A DNA stretch of 64,000 bases from DATBAX01 sp963762965 (GCA_963762965.1 CAVXME010000002.1:1-64000), one strand, 5' to 3'. Numbered from the stretch's first letter, positions 10,101 through 17,797 are shown. Numbers and translations are program-made. The notes: a model not told the origin generated them from the letters alone.

Positions 10101-10520
10101 ATTGGTGATATTAAAACAATGGATAAATTAAAAGATCATTGGAATAAAGAATTGGAGAAATTCAGATCAGATTTAAGAAGAAAAGGAATATTGGACTTTA
10201 ATGAACATAGTGGTTATGTTGCAATTTCCGATAAAGCAAATACGTTATTATTTTTAACACGTATAGCAACATCCATACCTGATTTAAAACAAAAAATTGG
10301 TGAAATTTTTACCGATGAAATTACAGGTATTGTACTTAGTACAGTACATAAATCAAAAGGATTGGAAGCTAACAGAGTTTTCATAGCAAGACCCGATTTA
10401 CTTCCAATGAGAGTAAGAAAAGCGTGGCAAGTAGCACAGGAAAGAAACCTTGAATATGTTGCTATTACTCGTGCCCGTCATGAATTAATATATGATCGTG
10501 AATGGTCAGACGAAAAATAA
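7116..10520 (+). CDS. SF1 DNA helicase (UvrD/Dda-like) precursor containing two inteins
   Basis: The 1134-residue precursor codes for a helicase of about 493 residues after removal of two inteins (residues 34-369 and 581-885). Extein motifs in order are a Walker A (ARAGAGK joined to TTVL), an FLAFNK motif Ia, LVDEAQDMN (Walker B), AVGDCFQ joined to SIYGFTG (motif III), LDTTFRC (motif IV), STVHKSKGLE (motif V) and VAITRARHELIY (motif VI). These are typical of UvrD/PcrA/Dda ATP-driven DNA unwinding enzymes, here probably serving phage DNA replication or recombination. Both inteins sit inside ATP-handling motifs, so the enzyme is inactive until splicing. It is followed at 6 bases by the gene at 10527. 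Stop TAA. Confidence 0.93.
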   Translation: MEHKPTKEQARIYHFVVNRPENLLIEARAGAGKCLGINTPVLMYDGTIKFVQNIKIGDLLMGDDSKPRKVLNTNIGFGDLYKIIPTKGNEWICNDVHVMTIHHEKMKKIIDISLNKINYPKYSNGNYRYARLIRTSVEFSENKTNIDPYLLGLWLGDGSKEEGSPIIHVHKLETPILKYLSKIKYDNIVPKFNEYQKNLFSISLTGKKGKNNILRNEFKKCLNSDGSFSIPKNYLINSKENREKLLAGIIDTDGHIHHKYCEIITKYKSFSDDLLFLSRSLGFAAYSKEKIGTIKSINFTGKYWRILISGSFENIPCLLERKKCLPRQQIKSVLRTGFKKEYIGESNYYGFTLDGNGRFLLGDFTITHNTTVLVEILKLLPKDKDITFLAFNKHIQEELKDRIPEYVRSYTSHGLGLSAIKRKYGKNIEFDEFKADHIIQKKAKSWKLEEDFDDEDTKNAYLSNMKKLINLLKLSMTIDSNYYSYIAERYDIPFDENRDKKRVSLVMEAMMNDKQTYDFTDMVFLPAIDKNIWLFPQDYVLVDEAQDMNMAQQKLVEKMLRKDKFGKIIGRLIAVGDCFQCQPAGTKILMYDGSEKNIEDIQIGDGVVSYDKSQKGCFMGFYKNHRWGAESMKSHAPIVEEINKRFITDSLVIIESNNKKTKYTYNHRCFVRFRKDKIKAHVLYLMEKNGNYRIGITPLWSKFNDNSVTLRAKQEKADKFWILNIYETKREAYLEEQYNSLIYGIPQLRFNDNKTGLFTQKTIDEFYNRFDKVRMEGSAISILDKFDRLLGFPLWEKGKKNYLSKEHLFETKACNIIKDYMEMIIFDENNIHERTHGNRKLSDKIIKPKYCNIDNLYHEHLNGYVYSLKIKKWETYIADGILTHNSIYGFTGVHERTFQWFRDFQNMKALPLDTTFRCAKNIVLEANRLVPDIKPLDSAPDGIVREGSILNEAESGDFILCRTTMPLVKLFFHFLLKKKKAVIKGSDIGLSLIEMIGDIKTMDKLKDHWNKELEKFRSDLRRKGILDFNEHSGYVAISDKANTLLFLTRIATSIPDLKQKIGEIFTDEITGIVLSTVHKSKGLEANRVFIARPDLLPMRVRKAWQVAQERNLEYVAITRARHELIYDREWSDEK
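7215..8222 (+). other. Intein 1 (336 residues, LAGLIDADG-type) in the helicase P-loop
   Basis: The intein begins with Cys directly after Gly-Lys of the Walker A motif and ends with Thr-His-Asn before Thr-Thr of the resumed extein (+1 residue Thr). The N-terminal block reads CLGINTPVLMYDG, a typical splicing block A. The C-terminal block reads LDGNGRFLLGDFTITHN, a typical block F/G. Between them are LLGLWLGDG and LLAGIIDTDGH, the two LAGLIDADG helices of a homing endonuclease with acidic residues retained, so the nuclease may be active. The insertion site in the GK-T of P-loops is a known intein hotspot in helicases and other ATPases. Confidence 0.93.
8856..9770 (+). other. Intein 2 (305 residues) in helicase motif III
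   Basis: The second intein begins with Cys after VGDCFQ and ends with LTHN before SIYGF, so the +1 residue is Ser and the joined motif is GDxxQSIYGF. Block A is CQPAGTKILMYDG, a block-B-like TYNHRCFVRF lies near residue 90 of the intein, and the end reads YIADGILTHN. The central part (about 160 residues) has no LAGLIDADG motif I can see. It contains an EEQYNSLIYGIP segment whose family I cannot name with confidence. It may be a different endonuclease type or a degenerate one. Confidence 0.9.
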
Positions 10521-10526
10521 AACGTT

Positions 10527-10985
10527 ATGGAAAAAACAATAGAACAACTCGAACAAGAACTTCTTGATTTAAGAATGAACAACACAGAACTGTGGAAAAT
10601 TTACGGCAGTGAATTATGTGCTGGTGATATGCTTAAAAAAGAAGAAGAATTAATGAAGAAAATTGCAAAACTTAAATCCATTGAAAGATGGGAAAAAGCA
10701 GGACTTTTAGAACGTTTTCGTGAAGGTTCTGTAGAAAAAGAATGTGCTCCACTTTTCGAAGAAGAAACTCGACTACTTAATGAATTCCAAAATAACGATG
10801 TTATTAAAATGACTGTTCAACTTGAAAAAGGAATAGAACAGAATATTATTGGTCTTGAAGTGAAAGAAGAAGATCGAGTTGTTGGTAATATTGAAACATA
10901 TAATAAAGAAACTGGTATTGCTTTAATTAATATTACTGGAAAAATAAATATGAAATTGATTAATAATACTCCTAACCCAATATGA
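10527..10985 (+). CDS. Hypothetical phage protein, 152 residues, helical
   Basis: The first 60 residues are a Glu/Leu/Lys-rich helix, probably a coiled coil; the C-terminal half is mixed. No recognised domain, signal or membrane segment. It begins 6 bases after the helicase stop and overlaps the next gene by 4 bases, so it belongs to the same transcription unit. Confidence 0.6.
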   Translation: MEKTIEQLEQELLDLRMNNTELWKIYGSELCAGDMLKKEEELMKKIAKLKSIERWEKAGLLERFREGSVEKECAPLFEEETRLLNEFQNNDVIKMTVQLEKGIEQNIIGLEVKEEDRVVGNIETYNKETGIALINITGKINMKLINNTPNPI

Positions 10986-11257
10986 ACTGGATTGTTAAAA
11001 TAGAAAAAGAAGAAACGTTACGTTTCAGAATAACATTTGATCCGTTAAATGATATGTTTACATTCTATGGTCAACATAGAATAAATAATCATTGGATTGA
11101 TTTTGTAGTGAGAACACAACAACTTACTGATCCCGATGCTAAATCAATGGGAGAAATTATGCTTGAGATGTTTAAGGAATTAAAAGAAAAACTCTCCGCA
11201 TACGAAGAGTTGTGTAAAAGAATGGAAAAAGTTAAATGGGTTAATGTAACAATTTAA
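10982..11257 (+). CDS. Hypothetical phage protein, 91 residues
   Basis: A small soluble protein with an N-terminal beta-rich part and a charged C-terminal helix. It overlaps the previous gene (ATGA) and ends tail to tail with the minus-strand gene at 11254. No motif recognised. Confidence 0.6.
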   Translation: MNWIVKIEKEETLRFRITFDPLNDMFTFYGQHRINNHWIDFVVRTQQLTDPDAKSMGEIMLEMFKELKEKLSAYEELCKRMEKVKWVNVTI

Positions 11258-11592
11258 TGACCACCAATAGCACCGCTATTGTTACTTGCAACACTTTTTT
11301 CATCTGATTTTGTTTGGTTTTGTTTACTTAAACCATTAATAGCACCATTTAAATTTCCTACTGCAGTATTAAGATTTGTTATTGCTTGTTTCTGTTCATT
11401 AATAGTAGTATTAAGATCGGTGAATTTTGGTTGAATAACCAATAAATAGAATCCAAAGAAAAGTCCTAACATACTTGTTATTAAAGAACCAAGTCCCACA
11501 AGCATATTTTTCAATTTCATTACAACAACGGTATTTGCATTGAGTATTTTATTTGCTTCTATTTCTATATTTTCTGTTGTTTGTTTTTTCAT
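11254..11592 (-). CDS. Small membrane protein with coiled-coil stalk, 112 residues
   Basis: One clear hydrophobic segment at about residues 28-53 (Leu-Val-Gly-Leu-Gly to Leu-Leu-Val-Ile) follows a short N-terminal helix. A polar, Asn/Thr/Gln-rich heptad-like helix (residues 55-95) and a Gly/Ser tail come after it. The layout (one membrane segment plus coiled-coil stalk) is seen in phage spanin- or holin-like proteins, but no motif proves it. It is adjacent to a secreted protein gene on the same strand, which would fit a lysis module. This is inference. Confidence 0.55.
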   Translation of the reverse strand: MKKQTTENIEIEANKILNANTVVVMKLKNMLVGLGSLITSMLGLFFGFYLLVIQPKFTDLNTTINEQKQAITNLNTAVGNLNGAINGLSKQNQTKSDEKSVASNNSGAIGGH

Positions 11593-11597
11593 AATAT

Positions 11598-12044
11598 TTA
11601 TTTTGTTGCGTCAAAGCTGGAATTTACCCATTTTATTAAAAAATCTAAATTTTCGAAATTTGTTTCATACCAATAAACAAGTGTTGGTTCGGTTAATACA
11701 TAGATATTAAAACCATTTGGAAATTGTTCTTTGGTTACTTCTACATTATTAATATAAACTTTTGCACCATATAACCATGTGTTTGTTAAATTATTGTTGT
11801 GTAATGATTCACTAACAAGATATAATTGGTATCTATATTTATATGTTTGAGTAATTAAACTTTTTGAGTTATCAATTACTATTAAACTTTTTGTAACATA
11901 TGCGTGTGTTGCAATTTTATTACCACAACACATTTGTACGTTCCAAGTACCATAATCTTTATATAAATCTCTTGGATTAAATTGAGCAAATGCTGTTAAA
12001 GATAACAGCGATAAAATAAGTATAAATAAAATTTTTTTCATCAT
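11598..12044 (-). CDS. Secreted hypothetical phage protein, 148 residues
   Basis: The N-terminus is a signal peptide (MKK, hydrophobic core FILILSLLSL, cleavage after AFA before Gln-Phe-Asn), of the kind common in Bacteroidota. The mature part is beta-rich with a Cys-Cys pair (residues about 39-40) and many tyrosines and asparagines. No family recognised. It starts with two ATG codons in a row; the second gives MKK. A phage-encoded exported protein might alter the host envelope or aid lysis. Confidence 0.55.
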   Translation of the reverse strand: MMKKILFILILSLLSLTAFAQFNPRDLYKDYGTWNVQMCCGNKIATHAYVTKSLIVIDNSKSLITQTYKYRYQLYLVSESLHNNNLTNTWLYGAKVYINNVEVTKEQFPNGFNIYVLTEPTLVYWYETNFENLDFLIKWVNSSFDATK

Positions 12045-12056
12045 ACATAAATACGT

Positions 12057-12512
12057 TTAACTTCTTATTTGGAACATCCAATTTTCTGGAAATACAGAAC
12101 CTGCAGGATTATGAAAGATTGGAGTTACTTTAAATCCAAATCCTCTAAATAATCTGTGATATTTATCTGTTCTCTTTTGATTAAATGATCCAACATGTAA
12201 CATTGAATATTTATTTAACCATTGTTTTACTTTACTCATAATCTTTCGATAGGTTTCAAGTATGGTTCTATTATCTACTTTTGTTGGTTTGGTTATTTGA
12301 GAATTATATGTTGTAAATTCTTCATCATTACTGGTTAAAGATACTTCATAAAAATCAGTATCTTCTATTTTTAATAATAGTACGGAATAATTATTTAGAT
12401 CATATCTATCAACAACTTCATAACCATAATTCCTTAGTTTTTCAACTTCAGAATCAAGACTTTCGTTATAAAAAGTTTGAATTTCTTCATTAATGATATT
12501 ACTAATTTCCAT
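12057..12512 (-). CDS. Hypothetical phage protein, 151 residues
   Basis: A soluble protein with an N-terminal helical part rich in Glu and a C-terminal part containing 'FGFKVTPIFHNPAGSVFPENW', which suggests a compact alpha/beta fold. I cannot assign a family. It lies between the secreted protein gene and the terminator behind gp23, on the same strand. Confidence 0.55.
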   Translation of the reverse strand: MEISNIINEEIQTFYNESLDSEVEKLRNYGYEVVDRYDLNNYSVLLLKIEDTDFYEVSLTSNDEEFTTYNSQITKPTKVDNRTILETYRKIMSKVKQWLNKYSMLHVGSFNQKRTDKYHRLFRGFGFKVTPIFHNPAGSVFPENWMFQIRS

Positions 12513-12550
12513 AGTAGAATATTACAATGATAAATACTTTATTAAAACAA

Positions 12551-12578
12551 AAAAAGGGTTACCGTAGTAACCCTTTTT
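12551..12578. terminator. Bidirectional rho-independent terminator
   Basis: A perfect 12-base-pair hairpin (AAAAAGGGTTAC, loop CGTA, then the complement ending in five T) lies 20 bases beyond the stop of the gp23 gene. The A-run on one side and the T-run on the other make it usable in both directions. It would stop capsid-gene transcription, which comes from the minus strand. Confidence 0.85.
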
Positions 12579-12598
12579 CATTTATTGTCTATTAACGA

Positions 12599-13590
12599 TT
12601 AGGTTAATTCGCCATCTACAAGAGGATTAAGAGCAAAAGTGGTTAATCCATCGCAGTAAATTCTACCAAAGTAACGGTTAAGAACCATTTTCTTTGCATA
12701 ACGGGTCATGATACCTCTGATTGGTGTAAAATCGAATGGATTGTACATTACAGGGGTTAATTGCATTGGCACGTATGGTGCGTAGATGTAACCTGCTTCA
12801 AGTATTGAAGAGCCTTTATGACCAATCAAAACGGTGTTTGCTGGTGAATAAGGGTCACGGTATACAATGTAACGTCCACTTAAAGTACCAATTTTTTCGA
12901 TACCCATATTATATTTGTCCTGATCAGGAGCAGCGTTAGATACATGGAAGTATTCTAAGTCGTCCATTACAGCACTTACTTCAGGAGATACTACGATCCA
13001 ACTTGCACCACCTCTAAGAGTTGATTTGTGGATTTGAGCAGAAATCTGGTTGATCTTTGTAATAAGTGTTTGATTCCAATCCTTCTGTGTACCGAAGTAA
13101 GAAGTGGTTTGTTTACGAAGACCATTATAGTCCCAACGTAATGTCCAAGCAGCACCTCTACGTAAGTCACGGAGAATTTCACGGTCAATTTCAGCAGCCA
13201 TCTGTTCTGACAATAAAGCGGTTAATTCAGCTTCAGCGTCAATGTTATGGAATGCGCTAACGTCCTGTGCTAATTCAGGAGTCCACTGTGCACGAAGTTT
13301 TCTGGTTTGTACAGAAACGGTAACCTGATCAAGCTGGAATGTTACTTCTGCCATCTGGCTATCTTCTTCTAATGAACTGTATTCTCTGTAGTAGAACTGG
13401 AATGTAACAGCACTCGAAGCAGCAGATAATGGTTGGTAACCATTTGCGCCCGGATAAGTTAAGTCAGCAACTAATCTGATCACACCAGTGGTGTCAACGA
13501 TTGCTTGACCGTATTTCTGAACTTTTACATGGTAAGGAATACTTGTTCCAGCAGGTAATGAAGCAGATGCGAAAGCAGGAGCACCACGGC
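12599..13590 (-). CDS. Major capsid protein, T4 gp23-like, N-terminus cut at the contig junction
   Basis: About 330 residues are open. The stretch 'QWTPELAQDVSAFHNIDAE' followed by 'LTALLSEQMAAEIDREIL' is the signature of gp23-type capsid proteins of T4 and its distant relatives, in the HK97 fold. Other landmarks are GGASWIVVSPEVSAVMDDL and the C-terminal FDFTPIRGIMTRYAKKMV. T4 gp23 has about 520 residues, so roughly a third is missing upstream. The frame runs to a GTG at 13601-13603, but the last codons on that side already belong to the GC-rich sequence of the other genome. A real start codon is not in the window. Confidence 0.93.
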
Positions 13591-13606
13591 GGCTTACTGG
13601 CACGAT
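13575..13606. other. Junction between phage DNA and bacterial DNA
   Basis: Base composition changes from AT-rich to GC-rich within about 30 bases. On one side is the interior of a gp23 capsid gene, on the other the interior of a TonB-dependent receptor gene, and neither has its own start here. The bases GCACCACGGCGGC at 13581-13593 could belong to either side. There is no integrase, att-like repeat or terminal repeat. Confidence 0.85.
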
Positions 13607-14677
13607 ATGCTGCCTACGGCGACCAGTTACCAGGATCTATTCACCGGCTTTTCGGGAACGCTGCTCCAGTCGGTTTTCGATCTCTACTACAATCCAAACC
13701 TTTCCTACGTAGGCAACGAGATCGTGGGCCTGGCCGATATCGATCTTTACGGCGGCCTCGGCGACAACGTTGGCAATACTCTCTTCTTTAATGGCCCTCC
13801 CGGCATTCTTGGTACGGGCGAGGGAAAGTATCTAAACAATCAGGCCATCTCCGCCTTCGCCTGGAGTTCAGTCGGCAACTCGAATTTCAACGCCCTGCAA
13901 GCCACCTTACGCAAGCAGTTTTCCAACGGGGTGCAGTTTGATCTCAACTACACCTATTCGAAATCGATTGACGACACTTCCACCGCGTCTCGCGTCGGTT
14001 TCGCGCTGGTTGGATATCAGAATATCGGTCTGGTGGGTAGCCGCCTGGAGAATGGATTCAATCCCGATTCTCAACGGTCGGTTTCCGATTTTGACCTTAC
14101 CCACCAAATTAACGCCAACTGGATTGCCGATCTGCCTTTCGGTAACGGTAAACGCTTTGCAGGGAATGCCGGGAAAGGCGCCAACGCGCTTCTCGGAGGC
14201 TGGCAGTTTACTGGGGTGGCCCGCTGGACCTCAGGCTATCCCTTCAGCGTGGACGTGGGCCAGAATTGGCCTACGGACTGGCAATACACCGGCTTGGCCG
14301 AGTTGACTGGTTCCAAGCCGAAAACTGGCGTTTACCGGCAGGCCAACGGCTCGGTGACCTTGTTCGCCAACCCCACCACCGCGCAAGGCGATTTTACGAT
14401 TCCGTTTCCCGGCAGTGGCGCGTCCCGCAACGTGCTGCGCGGGCAAGGCTACGCGGGGCTGGATATGGGACTCAGCAAGCGCTGGAGAGTGTTTGAGTCC
14501 CAGAGCGTGCAGTTCACCTGGCAGGTCTTTAATGTGCTGAATCTGGTTCGTTTCAATGCTCAGGGCGTGGGATCGGCAGTGACTTCAATTGAGCAGTCGC
14601 CCACGCAATTTGGCACCTACTCGAGTCTGTTGACGCAGCCACGCGTCATGCAGTTCGCCTTGCGTTACGAGTTCTGA
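13586..14677 (+). CDS. TonB-dependent receptor (Oar-like), C-terminal third
   Basis: The frame is open from the junction (about 13586; first internal Met at 13607) to TGA at 14677, giving about 364 residues of a beta-barrel. Recurrent pieces such as 'NALQATLRKQFSNGVQFDLNY' and 'SDFDLTHQINANWIADLPFG', and the final 'PRVMQFALRYEF' ending in Phe, are typical of the large (1000-1200 residue) Oar/CarboxypepD_reg-TonB receptors abundant in Acidobacteriota. The plug domain and most of the barrel are missing because of the junction. It would import large substrates across the outer membrane with TonB energy. Confidence 0.85.
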   Translation, partial: TAAYWHDMLPTATSYQDLFTGFSGTLLQSVFDLYYNPNLSYVGNEIVGLADIDLYGGLGDNVGNTLFFNGPPGILGTGEGKYLNNQAISAFAWSSVGNSNFNALQATLRKQFSNGVQFDLNYTYSKSIDDTSTASRVGFALVGYQNIGLVGSRLENGFNPDSQRSVSDFDLTHQINANWIADLPFGNGKRFAGNAGKGANALLGGWQFTGVARWTSGYPFSVDVGQNWPTDWQYTGLAELTGSKPKTGVYRQANGSVTLFANPTTAQGDFTIPFPGSGASRNVLRGQGYAGLDMGLSKRWRVFESQSVQFTWQVFNVLNLVRFNAQGVGSAVTSIEQSPTQFGTYSSLLTQPRVMQFALRYEF

Positions 14678-14801
14678 GGCCAGAAGCAGACAATCGAAAG
14701 GGCCGCGGATAGTGAACTCTGCGGCGCTTGCCTGTGCCTGTCGAAACCCTCGAGGGATCTCGGAGATGAAATTGCCTCTCGATGCCGTATAAATAAGTGA
14801 A

Positions 14802-15686
14802 GTGAGAAAGCTATCTCCATTCCTCCAGTTCATTTTGCTGCTGGCCGTCTCTGCCGTAATCTGGGGACGCCCCCTGGTCGCAACTTTCGCGCTGGCGTTG
14901 AACAGCGATGAATACACGCACATTCTTCTGATCTTCCCGGTCAGCGCGGCCCTGATCTTTTTAGAATGGAAGTCTGCGAAGCTTTTTCCCGCTCCCGGCC
15001 GGCAGGCGGGATCTGGAGTGCTCCTGCTGGCGATTCTGGTGGGATGCATCAATCGCTGGGGTGCTCCCAACCTGTCGCCCGATGTTCATCTTTCCCTGAG
15101 CATGCTGGCACTAGTGACTTGGTGGCTGGGATCTTTTGTTTTTTGTTTCGGGTCCCGCGTCTCCCGCCGCTTGATGTTTCCCCTTGGCTTTCTGTTCTGC
15201 CTGGTGCCATTACCCGAGTTGGCCCTGGGTTGGATCGTGGGCCTGCTCCAGCATGGGTCGGCAACTGCGACCCGGCTGCTTTTTGCCGCGGCCGGTGTTC
15301 CGGTGATTCAAAACGGCATGTTCATCTCCATCCCCGGGGTGACGGTAGAGGTGGCCCGGGAATGCAGCAGTATTCGCTCCAGCATGATGTTGTTGATTAC
15401 CAGCATGGTGCTGGCGCACCTTTTTCTGCGCACCGGCTGGAGGAAAACCGTCGTGGTGCTTGCCGCCGTTCCTCTTTCGGTGATCAAGAATGCGATTCGA
15501 ATCTTCACTCTTTCCATGCTGGGAGTTCACGTGGATTCTGGGTTTCTGCACGGCAGCTTGCATGAAAAAGGAGGAGTCGTATTCTTCATCTTGGCTTTAT
15601 TAATGATAGTCCTGCTATTGTGGCTGCTCGGCCGGAGTGAGAGCAAGACAACGCCCCCTGCTGTTTTGATTCCCGGTAAGCCCTGA
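14802..15686 (+). CDS. Exosortase (Xrt family)
   Basis: A polytopic membrane protein of 294 residues starting at GTG. The catalytic triad of the exosortase family is visible: Cys188 in VARECSSIRS, Arg233 in NAIRI and His254 in SLHEKGGVVFF. Exosortases are transpeptidases that recognise C-terminal PEP-CTERM-type signals and often accompany polysaccharide export loci. Here it lies between the receptor and rmlBAC. I see no PEP-CTERM protein in the window, so substrates must be elsewhere. The Xrt subtype is not resolved. Confidence 0.9.
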   Translation: MRKLSPFLQFILLLAVSAVIWGRPLVATFALALNSDEYTHILLIFPVSAALIFLEWKSAKLFPAPGRQAGSGVLLLAILVGCINRWGAPNLSPDVHLSLSMLALVTWWLGSFVFCFGSRVSRRLMFPLGFLFCLVPLPELALGWIVGLLQHGSATATRLLFAAAGVPVIQNGMFISIPGVTVEVARECSSIRSSMMLLITSMVLAHLFLRTGWRKTVVVLAAVPLSVIKNAIRIFTLSMLGVHVDSGFLHGSLHEKGGVVFFILALLMIVLLLWLLGRSESKTTPPAVLIPGKP

Positions 15687-15731
15687 TTTTTTGCCTTTAC
15701 GGGAAAGTGTATTCAGCCTAGGATTTCCTAA

Positions 15732-16802
15732 GTGAACAATTCACCAATTGTGGTTACAGGAGGAGCCGGATTTATCGGCTCTAATTTTATTTTGCAATGG
15801 CTGGCCGCCGAAGGCAGTCCAGTCGTCAACCTGGACAAACTTACCTATGCGGGAAACCTCGCCAATCTGGAGAGCGTTTCGGCCAATCCGCGATACAACT
15901 TTGTACACGGCGATATCGGCGACCGCGCATTGGTGGCTGAACTATTACAAAAGTATCAGCCACGGGCCATCGTCCACTTCGCGGCTGAGAGCCACGTCGA
16001 CCGCTCCATCCACGGGCCTGACGATTTCGTGCGCACCAATGTGAATGGCACTTTTAACATGTTGGAAGAAATCCGCGCCTACTGGTTTGCCCTGGCAGGA
16101 GAACAAAAGTCCGGGTTCCGTTTCCTGCATGTTTCCACGGACGAGGTTTATGGTTCCCTCCGTCCCGACGATCCGGCTTTTTCCGAAATTACGGCGTATG
16201 CGCCGAATAGCCCGTACTCCGCGTCCAAAGCGGCATCGGACCACCTGGTTCGCGCTTATCATCACACCTACGGATTGCCAACCCTGACCACGAACTGTTC
16301 CAATAACTACGGCCCGTATCAGTTCCCGGAAAAGTTAATCCCGCTGGTGATTCTGAATGCCCTTAACGGCAAGTCCCTGCCCATCTATGGGGACGGCAAA
16401 AATGTTCGCGACTGGTTGTATGTCGCGGACCACTGCGATGCAATTCGGACCGTTTTGAGGAACGGCCGAGTCGGCGAAACCTATAACATTGGAGGACGAA
16501 ACGAGAAGCGCAACCTGGAAATTGTCCACGCGATATGCGCAATTCTCGACGAACTGCGACCCAAGGATCCAGTGGTGCCCCACAGCGGGCTCATCACTTT
16601 TGTCCAGGACCGCCCCGGCCATGATCGCCGCTATGCCATTGACGCCAGAAAGATTGAGGCAGAACTGGGGTGGAAGCCGCGTGAGACCTTCGAAACCGGG
16701 ATCCGCAAGACCGTCGAGTGGTACCTGGCCAACCATAACTGGATTCAGGGAGTTACCAGCGGAACCTATCGCCAATGGATCGCAACCCAGTATTCTGTTT
16801 AA
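15732..16802 (+). CDS. rfbB: dTDP-glucose 4,6-dehydratase
   Basis: The 356-residue protein is an extended SDR that converts dTDP-glucose to dTDP-4-keto-6-deoxyglucose. The NAD-binding GGAGFIGS is at the N-terminus, followed by LDKLTYAGN. The catalytic STDEVYG and the YSASK motif (Tyr-x3-Lys) are present, as is the family hallmark NNYGPYQFPEKLIP. It starts at GTG (15732), 45 bases after the exosortase, and is followed by rfbA and rfbC, so the set supplies an activated deoxysugar for cell-surface polysaccharide. rfbD (the reductase that gives dTDP-rhamnose) is not in the window. Confidence 0.96.
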   Translation: MNNSPIVVTGGAGFIGSNFILQWLAAEGSPVVNLDKLTYAGNLANLESVSANPRYNFVHGDIGDRALVAELLQKYQPRAIVHFAAESHVDRSIHGPDDFVRTNVNGTFNMLEEIRAYWFALAGEQKSGFRFLHVSTDEVYGSLRPDDPAFSEITAYAPNSPYSASKAASDHLVRAYHHTYGLPTLTTNCSNNYGPYQFPEKLIPLVILNALNGKSLPIYGDGKNVRDWLYVADHCDAIRTVLRNGRVGETYNIGGRNEKRNLEIVHAICAILDELRPKDPVVPHSGLITFVQDRPGHDRRYAIDARKIEAELGWKPRETFETGIRKTVEWYLANHNWIQGVTSGTYRQWIATQYSV

Positions 16803-16846
16803 AGATTTTGTGACGATCAGCAACGGTATTCTTCGGACTCTAACGC

Positions 16847-17749
16847 ATGCCTAGTCAAACCAAGAAGTCATCATACAAAGGGATCATTTTGGCCGGGGGA
16901 TCGGGCACGCGGCTTTATCCCGTGACCCACGCCGTGTGTAAGAGCCTGCTGCCGATTTACGACAAGCCCATGATCTACTATCCGCTTTCCACGCTGATGT
17001 TGGCGGGCATCCGGGATATTCTGATCATCTCCACTCCGGACGATGTGCCCAAATTCCAGCAGCTTCTGGGAGACGGTTCGCGGTTTGGCGTGAGTTTTCA
17101 GTATGTAGTCCAGCCCCGGCCGGAGGGAATCGCCCAGGCATTTTTAGTCGGGAAAGATTTTATTGGCTCCTCGTCCTGCGCCCTGGTTCTCGGCGACAAC
17201 ATTTTTTATGGGCACGATTTCGCCAAGAGTGTCCTGAAAGCAACGGAAAGCGCTCAAGGCGCGCGGGTCTATGCCTATCAGGTGCAGGACCCGGAACGCT
17301 ACGGAGTGGTGGAATTCGATTCCTCCCGGAAAGCCTTGAGCCTAGAGGAAAAACCAAAATCCCCCAAATCACGCTTCGCCGTGACCGGTTTGTATTTCTA
17401 CGACAATCAGGTGGTCGAGGTTGCCAAATCCTTGAAGCCCTCGGCCCGGGGAGAACTGGAAATCACCGACGTCAACAAGGAATATATGAAGCGTGGACAA
17501 CTGGAAGTTGAAGTCATGGGCCGCGGCATGGCATGGCTCGACACCGGGACCCACGAAGCCATGCTGGAAGCTTCACTCTTTATCCAAACCATCGAAACCC
17601 GCCAGGGGCTGATGGTCTCCTGCCCGGAGGAAATCGCTTATCGCTATGGATACATTTCCGCCGGCCAACTGGAGAGCATCGCCGCGCCCATGAAAAACAA
17701 TCGCTACGGGAAATACCTGTTGCAATTGCTGACGGAAAAGGCCTTCTGA
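16847..17749 (+). CDS. rfbA: Glucose-1-phosphate thymidylyltransferase
   Basis: The 300-residue protein carries the nucleotidyltransferase signature GIILAGGSGTRLYP near the N-terminus, IYDKPMIYYPLSTLM, and LGDNIFYG (metal-binding Asp). Length fits RmlA (about 290-300). It makes dTDP-glucose from glucose-1-phosphate and dTTP, the first step of the dTDP-rhamnose route, and feeds RfbB encoded just upstream. It starts at ATG 44 bases after rfbB. Confidence 0.96.
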   Translation: MPSQTKKSSYKGIILAGGSGTRLYPVTHAVCKSLLPIYDKPMIYYPLSTLMLAGIRDILIISTPDDVPKFQQLLGDGSRFGVSFQYVVQPRPEGIAQAFLVGKDFIGSSSCALVLGDNIFYGHDFAKSVLKATESAQGARVYAYQVQDPERYGVVEFDSSRKALSLEEKPKSPKSRFAVTGLYFYDNQVVEVAKSLKPSARGELEITDVNKEYMKRGQLEVEVMGRGMAWLDTGTHEAMLEASLFIQTIETRQGLMVSCPEEIAYRYGYISAGQLESIAAPMKNNRYGKYLLQLLTEKAF

Positions 17750-17797
17750 GATGTTCCCGGAAATGCTTTTCAACCCGGACACTTTGCCTGCCGCGAG

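Noticed and set aside
1..13590. Prophage integrated in the bacterial chromosome
   Set aside because: No integrase, repressor, att repeats or tRNA-adjacent junction; T4-type phages are lytic, and both genes at the border are broken at one point. A chimera explains it better.
13607..14677. Met at 13607 as a true start of a short outer-membrane protein
   Set aside because: The frame is open upstream to the junction and the domain content is only the C-terminal part of a large receptor.
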